Shown: piece by piece, positions 53,757 to 63,224 of the stretch
Layout: every line of letters starts with the position of its first letter
How positions within the stretch are numbered: the first letter of the stretch is position 1
Assembly (NCBI RefSeq): GCF_002998295.1
Contig: NZ_CP027226.1
Span: 1,222,001 to 1,286,000 of the forward strand
Origin: Fastidiosipila sanguinis
GTDB lineage: Bacteria > Bacillota > Clostridia > Saccharofermentanales > Fastidiosipilaceae
Length of the DNA: 64,000 nt
Direction: 5' to 3'
Notes under the pieces: generated by a model
Database searches by the model: none
Told to the model about the DNA's origin: nothing
Seen by the model: only the letters and a program-made list of their open reading frames with translations
Program-made: the position numbers and the translations under genes

Positions 53757-54485
53757 CTATTTGAGTTCTTCTGCTTCTTTTGCTAATTTTTCCGCTTCTG
53801 TAATAGGTTTAACATTCTCAATTTTTTGTTCTTCTCTAGAGTCAGCGCTTACTTTATTATCTAACTCTTTATTTTCTGAAGTATCATGAGAAGTTTTTAG
53901 AGTAGAATTCTCTACATTTAGCTTAAGTTCCTCTCGTCTTCTAATATTTTGTAATTGAGAAACGGCTTCTTCTTCCTCCAACGTGTCAGCTTCACTTAAC
54001 AAACTATCTGCTTCAATACGTAGATTTCTAGCTTTTGATCTTAGGTAATCTACTCTTTGCTGACGTTCCGAATCAGGATTAATCTCTTCCACTGGTAAAT
54101 CTGTTGATTCACCTTCATCTCTAATCCATATTTCTAAAATTTTACGTTTATGTCGTTGACGTTTGTACCAAGTTTTAATTAATTTCGAGGAATTATCAAA
54201 CATTCTCATTCCTAAATAAATAATAATAGGTATTGCTAAATCTACACCCAATGCATCACCAAGTGCTTTAAATAGAACTGCGAGCAACATGTCACTCAAC
54301 CATTTCAAGAGAAAATATATATTTGAAAAGTTCTTATTATAGAATGCTCTTCCCGCCTCTATTAAACTATCTAGGGATACTAAAATTATTAAAGTTACAT
54401 ATGAGTAATATACAGTAGGTAAAGAGAAACTTGAGAATAGACCAATAATTAATCCTACAATTATAGCTACTAAAACAATTAACAT
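53757..54485 (-). CDS. sbp: Small basic protein Sbp (DUF1290) with long C-terminal extension
   Basis: 242 aa. The first about 110 residues match the small basic membrane protein of division clusters: three or four membrane segments with LPTVYYSYVTLIILVSLDSLIEAGRA and GVDLAIPIIIYLGMRMFDN. The family is normally 110-120 aa; here a charged, coiled-coil-like tail of about 130 residues is added (LRSKARNLRIEADSLLSEADTLEEEE). It lies between ftsQ and ftsZ, the usual place. Function of Sbp is poorly known. Confidence 0.82.
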   Translation of the reverse strand: MLIVLVAIIVGLIIGLFSSFSLPTVYYSYVTLIILVSLDSLIEAGRAFYNKNFSNIYFLLKWLSDMLLAVLFKALGDALGVDLAIPIIIYLGMRMFDNSSKLIKTWYKRQRHKRKILEIWIRDEGESTDLPVEEINPDSERQQRVDYLRSKARNLRIEADSLLSEADTLEEEEAVSQLQNIRRREELKLNVENSTLKTSHDTSENKELDNKVSADSREEQKIENVKPITEAEKLAKEAEELK

Positions 54486-54556
54486 CTTATTCCTCTCTTT
54501 CCCTTATCTATGCCTGCACTTGCGCCTTTATCTGCGAAATTTTAGATACTTATTTA

Positions 54557-55585
54557 TCAATTTTCTTCTGAGTTGTTTTCTTCTGAATTATTTTCTTCTG
54601 AGTTATTTCCCTCTGAATTATTCTCTTCAGAGATTACTGACTCCTCTGCTTCTATAACAGTTGTACTTTCAGTTGCACTTGAAGTACCAGTAGCACTAGC
54701 CTCAGCTGAGTCATCAGTAATTATTTGCTCTTGTGTTGTCTCAGGCATTAGTAATTCTTCAATCGGTTTTGGTAATCTTGAATTTTTATTAAATACTTTT
54801 TGACTTTTACTTATCGATAAAACACCATCACCTAAATCATCTAACACATTTTTCTGAATAGTTTTTCTCAACCAAGCTATTGCCTGTTGTGGTTCTTCAC
54901 TTGGATTAATCAAGACATTTAGCGATTTGCCTTGCATATCTTTTACTGTCAGATATAGACTATTAGACTGGTAAGATCTATATGCTAAAACATGGTCAGC
55001 TAATTTGTAGTCATCAGTGGAATTATTGTCGGTCTCTAGAATAATATTCATCACCATTAAGCATCGTTTAACGTGTCTCATGGTTTCTACTGAAACGTTA
55101 TCTCCTACATTATGACTATTTAAATTCAACCCGGTAATTATTGGAGCTGCTGCATTCACTGGTCTCTCACTTAAAACATCTAGAATTCTTCCTTCTTTGT
55201 CTATAGATAAATACTCAGAATTGCTGTTAATATAAGCAACTTCAATCCTCTCCTTAATGTTAATATCAACAGTATAAGGATATTTTACACGCACTTTAAC
55301 ATCATCGATATAGGGGTTTTCTTCTTTTAATTTATTCTCAATTTTCCCATATCTTAAACCTAAGATCTGTTCCGGACCACCAGAAATATAAGAGAAGAGA
55401 TGATTACCTTTTTCTATATTTGTAGCTGCAATAATATTGTTACTATCCAACTTCCTAACGCCACTTACTTTTACATTTTCAATGTAAAATTGAGGTAACA
55501 CAGCTATTGCTGCAATTATTAAGGCAAGGATAATTACAATTAAAGATACCCAAATATATTTGTTATTTTTCTTAGCCTTGTCCAC
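54557..55585 (-). CDS. ftsQ: Divisome protein FtsQ/DivIB
   Basis: 342-aa bitopic protein. One membrane segment (about 11-30) is followed by the POTRA domain (FYIENVKVSGVRKLDSNNI) and the FtsQ beta domain (VKVRVKYPYTVDINIKERIEVAYI). The C-terminal about 60 residues are a Ser/Glu/Asn-rich extension ending in NNSEEN repeats encoded by 15-bp tandem repeats. Bridges FtsL/DivIC to the division synthase. Confidence 0.9.
   Translation of the reverse strand: MDKAKKNNKYIWVSLIVIILALIIAAIAVLPQFYIENVKVSGVRKLDSNNIIAATNIEKGNHLFSYISGGPEQILGLRYGKIENKLKEENPYIDDVKVRVKYPYTVDINIKERIEVAYINSNSEYLSIDKEGRILDVLSERPVNAAAPIITGLNLNSHNVGDNVSVETMRHVKRCLMVMNIILETDNNSTDDYKLADHVLAYRSYQSNSLYLTVKDMQGKSLNVLINPSEEPQQAIAWLRKTIQKNVLDDLGDGVLSISKSQKVFNKNSRLPKPIEELLMPETTQEQIITDDSAEASATGTSSATESTTVIEAEESVISEENNSEGNNSEENNSEENNSEEN
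54561..54635 (-). repeat. Five 15-bp tandem repeats at the 3' end of ftsQ
   Basis: Units based on TTTTCTTCTGAGTTA (plus strand) encode NNSEE pentapeptides; the inner three are nearly identical and the outer two have diverged. Multiples of 15 keep the frame, so length variation would only change the tail. Confidence 0.85.
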
Positions 55586-55626
55586 TTATTACCCCTTCAC
55601 ATATACATTATTTTTATTTTTATTTT

Positions 55627-56811
55627 TTATTTTTTAATTTCTTCAAAGATATTTGTTGCAACTATCTTAGCTGCATTTTTCGGCGAATATTCCTTAGCCT
55701 TCTCAGACATTTTAACCAATTTCTCAGGATTATTCATTACGTCCAATATAATATTTTCAAGTTCTTCAACATTTAAACTTAGGTCATCAAGCTTAAAAGC
55801 AGCGCCATTATCTACAAGAACTCTTGCATTATATTCTTGATGGTTATTAATTGCATAAGGGTAAGGAACCAAAATACTTGGTGCGCCTAACGCTTGCAAC
55901 TCAGCACATGTTCCAGCACCAGCTCTAGAAATAACTAAATCTGCTGCTGCCATCTCTTCTGGCATATTGTAGCTATAATCGCTAACCTCTAAAGCACTTC
56001 CTTGTGTTAATGCATCTTGCTTAATCTCATCATATCTATCTTTTCCGCTAATCAGGTGGATTCTAACTTTTTTCTCTAATTCATTAGACTTATTCTCTAA
56101 ACTTACAGCTAACTTCACACAAGTTTCATTTAAATTTTTAGCACCTAAACTTCCACCTGTAACTAAAATATAAAATTCATCATCTGAAATCTGTAATTTC
56201 TTTCTAGCCTCTGTCTTATCTTGCTGAAAAAAATCCTCATTTACTGGATTGCCACTAAATACTACTTTTTTACTTTTTGGTAAAAGTTCTTCTGTCTCAG
56301 AATAACTGGTGAATACTACATTTGCCTTTGGACTAAAAACTTTAGTTGCCCTACCAGGAATTGCATTTTGCTCATGCAAAAAATATTTAATTCTTTTTCT
56401 TCTAGCTGCTAATAATAGAGGGAAAGATACATAACCACCAGCGCCAATACAGGCAACAACATTTAATTTTTTTAGCAATGCACGAGCTTGTCTAAATCCT
56501 CTGAAATTAACTAAAGAAGTTTCAAAATATCCTGCTAAAGTCTTATGATTTAAACCCCAAGCCTCCATCCAGTAAAAATCAAACTCACTTTTATTAACTA
56601 AGCTGGCTTCTATTTCGCCACCATTTCCACAAAACACAATCTGAAAATCAGGGTTAATTTTCATCAAAGCACGAGCAATTGCTAAGGCTGGATTAACATG
56701 ACCTGCTGTCCCACCTGCTCCTATAAGAATAGTTGGTTTGGTTTTTGATAACTTTGCTAATGCTTCACTTTGAGCAATTTTAACTTCTGCTTTATCAACT
56801 TTGTAATCCAT
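55627..56811 (-). CDS. murG: UDP-GlcNAc--lipid I GlcNAc transferase MurG
   Basis: 394-aa peripheral membrane GT28 glycosyltransferase making lipid II. G loops are LIGAGGTAGHVNPALAIA and LVTGGSLGAKNLNE; the UDP-binding region has SRAGAGTCAELQALGAPSILVPYP. An N-terminal extension of about 30 residues precedes the catalytic start. GGAGGAGC, inside the end of ftsW, is the ribosome site. Confidence 0.96.
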   Translation of the reverse strand: MDYKVDKAEVKIAQSEALAKLSKTKPTILIGAGGTAGHVNPALAIARALMKINPDFQIVFCGNGGEIEASLVNKSEFDFYWMEAWGLNHKTLAGYFETSLVNFRGFRQARALLKKLNVVACIGAGGYVSFPLLLAARRKRIKYFLHEQNAIPGRATKVFSPKANVVFTSYSETEELLPKSKKVVFSGNPVNEDFFQQDKTEARKKLQISDDEFYILVTGGSLGAKNLNETCVKLAVSLENKSNELEKKVRIHLISGKDRYDEIKQDALTQGSALEVSDYSYNMPEEMAAADLVISRAGAGTCAELQALGAPSILVPYPYAINNHQEYNARVLVDNGAAFKLDDLSLNVEELENIILDVMNNPEKLVKMSEKAKEYSPKNAAKIVATNIFEEIKK

Positions 56812-56812
56812 G

Positions 56813-58081
56813 CTAAAGCTCCTCCCTTACTCCAAATTTCGAAACATTAAGCAAAAGCCCTATTCCTATGAGGAAGAACATGTTAGATGTACCACCATAA
56901 CTGAAGAAAGGTAGTGAAATACCTGTTGGCGGAATAGCTCCCACATTAACCGCAACATTAAGCATTGCTTGTAATGTTATAAGTGTAGAAATTCCGGTCG
57001 CAACTATCTGAGCATATACCGAGCTAGATTTATGTGCAATTCTCATGCCTACCAAGAAAAATATCAAGAATAAAACTATTACGACCAATCCACCAATAAA
57101 ACCTGTTTCTTCAACAATATTGCTAAAAATATAGTCATTATGGACTTCAGGTAGGTAGCGATTCTTCTGTTTTCCTTGGCCAAGTCCTACTCCTGTCCAG
57201 CCACCTGAGCCAATTGCTATATACGCTTGATTGGATTGGTAAAGTTCATCTGCCGTAACATTACTATCTCCAGTAAAGATATCTATACGGGTAAAAACAT
57301 GTCCAAATCTACCTGTAATTTTCTCTGGTAAAAAATCCCATATACTAAAGATAAATAATGCAAATAGTGCAATGAGAGCTATTCCAATAACACCAGCAGT
57401 TAACCAGCTTCTCCAAGGTAAACCTGCAGCCAATAATGTTGCCAATGAAACTATGAGAATGATAAAGATACCAGACATGTGGGTTTGCAATGACATTATT
57501 CCTACCGGAACTGCAACGATTGCAGCTGGAATTAACAAGTCCCAAGCTGCATCTTTTACAGCTCCTTTTAGGCCTGCTTCTCTCTGGAATCTTCCTGCTG
57601 CTCTCTGCTTAAACAACCAAGATTCATAACAAGCTATGATGTATACAATAGCAACCTTCATAAATTCTGATGGTTGAAAAGTACCAAAAACAGGTATAGA
57701 AAGCCATCTTCTCGCACCATTAATAGGTCGTGTAAATAAAGTTAAGAATAATAAAATTACACCAATAATATAAACAACAGCAGCAAATGCTAAACGGTCA
57801 AATATTTTCAAATTGAATTTACTTAACCACACCATACATCCAATTCCAATAAGATTCGCAACAAGTTGTCTTACTAGATAGCTCGTACCTGTTTCACTCT
57901 CAATAATAGAATCAGACATACTAGCACTGAAAAGCATTACCAAGCCAAAGGCTATCATAAGCACAACAACAATAATAATTGTTGTATCAACACTATTAGT
58001 TTGTTGCCACTTACGAGAATCATTCAAATTTTGCTTTGAACGTTCTATTAATCTTTCTCTTTTACCTGTATTACTCTCCAT
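56813..58081 (-). CDS. ftsW: SEDS peptidoglycan glycosyltransferase FtsW
   Basis: 422-aa membrane polymerase with ten segments. SEDS signatures are SIPVFGTFQPSEFMKVAIV, a large extracytoplasmic loop (KITGRFGHVFTRIDIF, GSGGWTGVGLGQGKQKNRYLPEVHNDYIFS) and the C-terminal PPTGISLPFFSYGGTS. Sits between mraY and murG, where murD would usually separate it from mraY. Works with the PBP encoded at 60.8 kb. Confidence 0.95.
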   Translation of the reverse strand: MESNTGKRERLIERSKQNLNDSRKWQQTNSVDTTIIIVVVLMIAFGLVMLFSASMSDSIIESETGTSYLVRQLVANLIGIGCMVWLSKFNLKIFDRLAFAAVVYIIGVILLFLTLFTRPINGARRWLSIPVFGTFQPSEFMKVAIVYIIACYESWLFKQRAAGRFQREAGLKGAVKDAAWDLLIPAAIVAVPVGIMSLQTHMSGIFIILIVSLATLLAAGLPWRSWLTAGVIGIALIALFALFIFSIWDFLPEKITGRFGHVFTRIDIFTGDSNVTADELYQSNQAYIAIGSGGWTGVGLGQGKQKNRYLPEVHNDYIFSNIVEETGFIGGLVVIVLFLIFFLVGMRIAHKSSSVYAQIVATGISTLITLQAMLNVAVNVGAIPPTGISLPFFSYGGTSNMFFLIGIGLLLNVSKFGVREEL

Positions 58082-58140
58082 TATTTATCTCCGTATTTAT
58101 TCTTAGTACCAGTCTAAGTCTCTTTTTATATCTAGAGCTC

Positions 58141-59151
58141 CTATACAAAAGGCCAGATCATCAAAGCCGCCAAAACAGCACCAATTAACTGTACTGCACT
58201 GAAACTTAAAACTACCTTTTCTTCTTTCCAGCCTCTTAATTCGAATGCATGATGAATAGGTGTCATTCTAAATATGCGCTTACCACCAGTTGCTTTATAG
58301 TATCCTGTTTGAATAAGCACTGTTGCTATATCAATTACATATATTACACCTGCAAAAACGAAGGCCCATGGAATTCCTAGATATAAGAAAATAACTGATA
58401 CAAAAGCTCCTAAAGCTAAAGATCCCATATCTCCCATAAAGCATTTTGCAGTGTGCCAATTGTAAATTAAGAATCCCAAAAGTGCACCTATCATAATTAC
58501 GCTAAGTATAGTCAGTGATAAGTTATCTGGGTTGTTATTAGCTTTGTAAGTAATATATCCTGTAATACCGGTAAAAACTAAAGTTACTATTGTTACTGAA
58601 CTAGCTAAACCGTCTATACCGTCTACTATGTTTACAGCATTTGTACAAGCAAAGAAGTAGAAAATTAAGAACAGTGCATATACAAATTTCCACACACCTT
58701 CTACTTCAATAGCATTCCAGCCAAATGGCATTGCAATAGTAATTGCGCTACTTGAACCATAAACAAAAGCAAACACAAAAATAGCTTCAACAATTAACAA
58801 AAGTAGAGCTTTTTGTCCATCACCTAGGCCATCATTATTTACTTTAATATTAAAATAATCATCTACAAATCCGATAATTGCATGAGCCAAAACAAATAAT
58901 GTGACCATTAAAACCATTGGGTTATAGTCAATAATTAAATATATAATAGCTAAAATAGAAAAAGATCCTAAGAAAATAAATCCACCAAAACTTGGAGTGC
59001 CAGCTTTGGCTAAATGTGTTTGTGGACCATCTTCTCTAACATGCTGACCTAATTGGAATCTTCTCAATATTGGTATAATAAATTTACCACTCACTGCAGC
59101 AATAATAAATCCTAAGATTAATGCTAAGCAAATTTTTATAATCTCATTCAT
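58141..59151 (-). CDS. mraY: Phospho-N-acetylmuramoyl-pentapeptide transferase MraY
   Basis: 336-aa ten-pass enzyme making lipid I. GTPSFGGFIFL, VDDYFNIK, NAVNIVDGIDGLASSV and the C-terminal MTPIHHAFELRGWKEEKVV motifs are all present. Follows murF by 13 bases. Confidence 0.97.
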   Translation of the reverse strand: MNEIIKICLALILGFIIAAVSGKFIIPILRRFQLGQHVREDGPQTHLAKAGTPSFGGFIFLGSFSILAIIYLIIDYNPMVLMVTLFVLAHAIIGFVDDYFNIKVNNDGLGDGQKALLLLIVEAIFVFAFVYGSSSAITIAMPFGWNAIEVEGVWKFVYALFLIFYFFACTNAVNIVDGIDGLASSVTIVTLVFTGITGYITYKANNNPDNLSLTILSVIMIGALLGFLIYNWHTAKCFMGDMGSLALGAFVSVIFLYLGIPWAFVFAGVIYVIDIATVLIQTGYYKATGGKRIFRMTPIHHAFELRGWKEEKVVLSFSAVQLIGAVLAALMIWPFV

Positions 59152-59164
59152 TGTGACTTCCTCT

Positions 59165-60790
59165 TTATGCTCCTATTTCATTCTTTACATTATTTACAAC
59201 TTCATCTAAGGCAAATCCTCTAGAAGCTTTAAACAAAATTATACTGTCGTTTATATTTTCTTGTAATAAGTATTCTGTAATCTGTTCATTACTAGTAAAT
59301 ACTTTTACAAACTTATCCGGACTTTCTTTAATAATAATTTCGCTCATATTTTCAGCTTCCGGACCAATTAAATAAACTTTACTAATATTACTTTTAGCCA
59401 ATGCTCTTGCAATATCTTCATGCAATTGTTTTCTATATGATCCCAGTTCATTTACTCCACCAATTACAGCTAAACTTTCATTGTAATCAGATGTTTCTAA
59501 TAATTTATTCACTAAGATAAAAGCTGTCTTTAATGACTCCGGACTAGCATTATAGCTATCATCAATTAGTAGGTTATTGTTATTTATCTTACTAATTTCT
59601 TGACGACCAGAGCTTATATTTAAGCCTTTGGCAAAACTTTCTTTAACTTTTTCAAGATCCCTTTCGTATAGGTCTGCTACAGCAACTGCAAACAAAATAT
59701 TCTCTGTAACTTGAGGACCAAAAGTTGGTACATTAATGTCAATTAGTAATTTAAAATCTTCAGAAGGTCCACCTGATTTTTTGTAAATTTCGAAGCTACT
59801 TCCACCTGTTTCAATCTTTAAGTTTTTAAGTTTATAACGAGTACCAGAAATATTCTTGCCGAATTTTTCCGCTTGATTATTTAATACCTTGCCACTTTCA
59901 AATGCAGCTTCAGCTAACTCATTTATACTTTCCTCATTAGCTTCTATTTGTAAATCAGCATCCTCAGCTAAAACACTTCTAATACCTTGGCTAAGTCCAT
60001 TCGTATCTAAAAAAATTAGTGCTCGCTCTGATTTAACTTTATCCGCTAAGGTCAATAAATATGGATCCTCAGCATTTACTAATAGAGGCGCCTCATCTTG
60101 GGTTGCTGTAAGAATTTCAGCTTTAGCCTCTAGTATATCTTTGCGTGACCCTAATCTCTCTATATGTGAAGTTCCTATGTTAGTTATCAAGCTCAAATCT
60201 GCTTTAATTGCTTTAGCACATTCTTCAATTTGCCCCTTGCCATCCATACCTACTTCAACAATAGCAAATTCTGTATTCTCTGGAATATCTAATAAAGTAT
60301 AAGAAACCCCAAAATTATTATTTAAATTCTTGGCTGTTTTATAAACTTTGGCTGAGCTTCCTAAAGCCTGAGCAATACAGTCTTTTGTACTAGTCTTACC
60401 TACTGAACCGGTCAAAGAAATTACCTCTGCATTTAACTTACCTCGATAAAGTCCTGCGATATTTAATAATGCTGTAGTTGTATTTTCTACTAGTAAAACC
60501 GTAATTTTGTCAGACCATTTCTCTGCCAATTCTCTATTTGAAATAATAAGTGCTTTATTTCCTTGCTTTACAGCATCTTCTAAGAAATTATGAGCATCAA
60601 ACTTTTCTCCTTTTAATGCTATAAAAATAGCATTCTCTAAGCTTTCTCTTGTATCAGTAGAAATATTTTCAACCATAAAACCTTGAAGATCTTTTCCTAT
60701 TTTTTCCAAGGAAAAAACTTCTGCATTTACAGCATTTATGATTTCATTTAAACTTAATTTTTTATGCATTTCTCTTCTCTTTTTCTTCAC
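59165..60790 (-). CDS. murF: UDP-MurNAc-tripeptide--D-Ala-D-Ala ligase MurF
   Basis: 541-aa ligase, somewhat longer than the usual 450. ATP loop SLTGSVGKTSTKDCIAQ, N-terminal UDP-binding domain (STDTRESLENAIFIALKGEKFDAHNF) and the central NNNFGVSYTLL, then IDDSYNASPESLKTAF. The middle domain carries an insert of about 60-70 residues between roughly 270 and 340. Uses the dipeptide made by Ddl. Confidence 0.95.
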   Translation of the reverse strand: MKKKRREMHKKLSLNEIINAVNAEVFSLEKIGKDLQGFMVENISTDTRESLENAIFIALKGEKFDAHNFLEDAVKQGNKALIISNRELAEKWSDKITVLLVENTTTALLNIAGLYRGKLNAEVISLTGSVGKTSTKDCIAQALGSSAKVYKTAKNLNNNFGVSYTLLDIPENTEFAIVEVGMDGKGQIEECAKAIKADLSLITNIGTSHIERLGSRKDILEAKAEILTATQDEAPLLVNAEDPYLLTLADKVKSERALIFLDTNGLSQGIRSVLAEDADLQIEANEESINELAEAAFESGKVLNNQAEKFGKNISGTRYKLKNLKIETGGSSFEIYKKSGGPSEDFKLLIDINVPTFGPQVTENILFAVAVADLYERDLEKVKESFAKGLNISSGRQEISKINNNNLLIDDSYNASPESLKTAFILVNKLLETSDYNESLAVIGGVNELGSYRKQLHEDIARALAKSNISKVYLIGPEAENMSEIIIKESPDKFVKVFTSNEQITEYLLQENINDSIILFKASRGFALDEVVNNVKNEIGA

Positions 60791-60833
60791 TTAGCATTTT
60801 TGTGCAACAAGCGTGTACAAGTTGAGATTAATA

Positions 60834-63224
60834 TTAGTAGCCGTAATACCCGCCACCACCATCGCTATAACCATACGTTAATGAATTATCTTCACGTGGT
60901 CCTGGCGCATCTTCGCCTTCAAATAACAAGGTTATTGCAGTATATTTTCTTACTTGCTCCCCAGGCTTTGAACCACCTGCATATTCAGGATTAATCACGT
61001 ATTGCGCTGTAACTTTTCCAGCCCTGTTATATCCCTGCAAGCTCAAATTAAGGTTCAAACTTCTAGCTACTTTCTTAGCTTCTTCAGCTGTCATACCAGT
61101 GAAATCAACTAATTCAACATACTCTTCTGGTAAGGCACCATATTCACCTGAAACCCAAACCTCTTGATCTGTTGATACTTGTACACCTGGAAATGGATAT
61201 TGACTCTGAATTATATCATTCCAGCCTGTTGACTCATCTTTTACAATTTTACCACCATTAAATGCATTTAAATATGCAATATTATGAGGAGTATCACCTA
61301 TAGCTTGACGTACATAAATCGGTCTAAATAAATGATTATAGTCATAAGCTTTATAACTACCTTGAATATTGTCTCTATCAATCAAAAATTTTGAAATATT
61401 ACCAGTTGTTGTATGTGGAATATTAGATATACTTTCCTTAACATCATGAGTTGTGCTTATAATTATATACTCTGGGTTATCTGCTGGTAACACTGCTACT
61501 GCTGTTAATGTGTAAATATTGTCAACTTCAGAACCATCAATAGCACGAGATGAGGTACCAGTTTTGAATGCTATCTCATGTCCAGGAACATATGAAGATT
61601 TTGCAGTACCATATCTACCAACACCAATCATAGTTTGGCGCACATAGTCAGCAGACTCTGCTGAAAAAACTTGCCTTCTAGCTTCTGGATTATATTGTTT
61701 AATTATATTATTTTCATCATCAACAATTGCATCAACAATATGAGGCACCATAAGTTTTCCATCATTTGCTAATGTTAAATATGCTTGAGCTTCTTGCATC
61801 AAGGTTATTGTAACCTGCTCTCCAAAAGCAGTAACAGCCATATCAATTTGTTGTGGATTCTGATGAAATAAACCTAAAGTCTCATTCGGTAAATCTACTC
61901 CGGTTATACTCCTAAAACCTAAAGCATTAATGTAACTATAGAAAGTATTAATTCCCATACGTTCTGCAATTCTAACAAAGGCTGGGTTACGTGAGTCCCA
62001 AATGGTCTCTTCTATAGATAACATACCACGACTCTTACGGTCATAGGAACTCATAGTCCATCCATCTATCGTAATAGGGTCATCACTTAACTGCTCACCA
62101 GGCTTAACTACGCCTTCATCTAATCCCATCGCAAGAACAAAAGGTTTAATAACGGATCCAATTTCATATGGATATCTAGTAGCTTGATTTGCCCAGACAG
62201 TACCAGTTACGAAATCAAGTTGTTCTTTATTATTTACAGGATCCCAATTTTCTGGATCTATAGACTTTGGTGCGCTATATGGCTTATTTAAGTCGTAACT
62301 TAAATTATTAGCATATGCCAAAATTCCACCAGTTTTCGCATTGAGAACTAAAATCTGAGAACCATTCATAGGTTCTGTTGCTCCATGTAGGTATTGTACA
62401 GCCTCCTCTACATAGCGTTGCAAGTCTTCTTGAATTGTAATTCTTAGATTTTGACTTTTCACTTCAGGTACAGAAGTCTTCAGCGTACCTGGTAAAGGTT
62501 GATTCCAATAATTATCAACTTCTTGATATACATAAGCAGGACTTCCACTCAGGATATCATTGTAAGCAAGCTCTATACCTGAAACTCCAGATAACTGTTG
62601 ATCCTGTTTATTTGCAAACCCTAAAATAGCTGAGGCAAAATCACCCATTGGATAGTAACGAGCTTGGTTAGCATCTTGTCTTATACCAGTAACTCTAGCC
62701 TTATCAATAAAAGCATTTAGTTTATCGTTTGTATCTGGATTAATGTTCTTCTTAATAACCATATAAGCAGCGTCTTCATTTTCTTTTAATCTCTGCTTAA
62801 ATTGATTAGAGTCAATTTCAAGTATCTCTGAAATTTGAGTAATTACCTCTTCATCAGAGAAATCAGATAATCTACTCGGGCCAAATACTTTTGGAGTCAC
62901 ACCTACAGTATATGTAAAAGTAGAAACAGCTAGCTCAGTACCATTCGCTGCATAAATATTTCCTCTTTCAGGATATATCTTATACTGCTCTGAATGTGTA
63001 CTCGCAGCCAATTCTGTATATTTCTTGTTATTCAAAATAGCTAGGTCAAAGAAAAGCACCAAAGTCCTAATAACCAGAAGAATCAAAATTATCCAAATTA
63101 ATAGAGTTTGGATTTTCATGTTTTTTCTGGACTGACCGGTTATCTCACGAATATTTTTCCTAAATTCTGATCTAGTAACAAGACGTCTAGGAGTATTATC
63201 TTGCTTAAAATCATTATTCTGCAT
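60834..63224 (-). CDS. Class B penicillin-binding protein, FtsI/PBP2x-like, with PASTA domain
   Basis: 796-aa septal transpeptidase. One membrane segment (about 40-64), the PBP dimer domain, then a transpeptidase domain with SxxK as GSVIKPF, SxN as DSRNPAF and KTG as AFKTGTSS. One PASTA repeat near 690-765 (FTGMTAEEAKKVARSLNLN) precedes a Gly/Tyr tail ending GGGGYYGY. The start overlaps the FtsL-like gene by 11 bases. Partner synthase of FtsW. Confidence 0.94.
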   Translation of the reverse strand: MQNNDFKQDNTPRRLVTRSEFRKNIREITGQSRKNMKIQTLLIWIILILLVIRTLVLFFDLAILNNKKYTELAASTHSEQYKIYPERGNIYAANGTELAVSTFTYTVGVTPKVFGPSRLSDFSDEEVITQISEILEIDSNQFKQRLKENEDAAYMVIKKNINPDTNDKLNAFIDKARVTGIRQDANQARYYPMGDFASAILGFANKQDQQLSGVSGIELAYNDILSGSPAYVYQEVDNYWNQPLPGTLKTSVPEVKSQNLRITIQEDLQRYVEEAVQYLHGATEPMNGSQILVLNAKTGGILAYANNLSYDLNKPYSAPKSIDPENWDPVNNKEQLDFVTGTVWANQATRYPYEIGSVIKPFVLAMGLDEGVVKPGEQLSDDPITIDGWTMSSYDRKSRGMLSIEETIWDSRNPAFVRIAERMGINTFYSYINALGFRSITGVDLPNETLGLFHQNPQQIDMAVTAFGEQVTITLMQEAQAYLTLANDGKLMVPHIVDAIVDDENNIIKQYNPEARRQVFSAESADYVRQTMIGVGRYGTAKSSYVPGHEIAFKTGTSSRAIDGSEVDNIYTLTAVAVLPADNPEYIIISTTHDVKESISNIPHTTTGNISKFLIDRDNIQGSYKAYDYNHLFRPIYVRQAIGDTPHNIAYLNAFNGGKIVKDESTGWNDIIQSQYPFPGVQVSTDQEVWVSGEYGALPEEYVELVDFTGMTAEEAKKVARSLNLNLSLQGYNRAGKVTAQYVINPEYAGGSKPGEQVRKYTAITLLFEGEDAPGPREDNSLTYGYSDGGGGYYGY

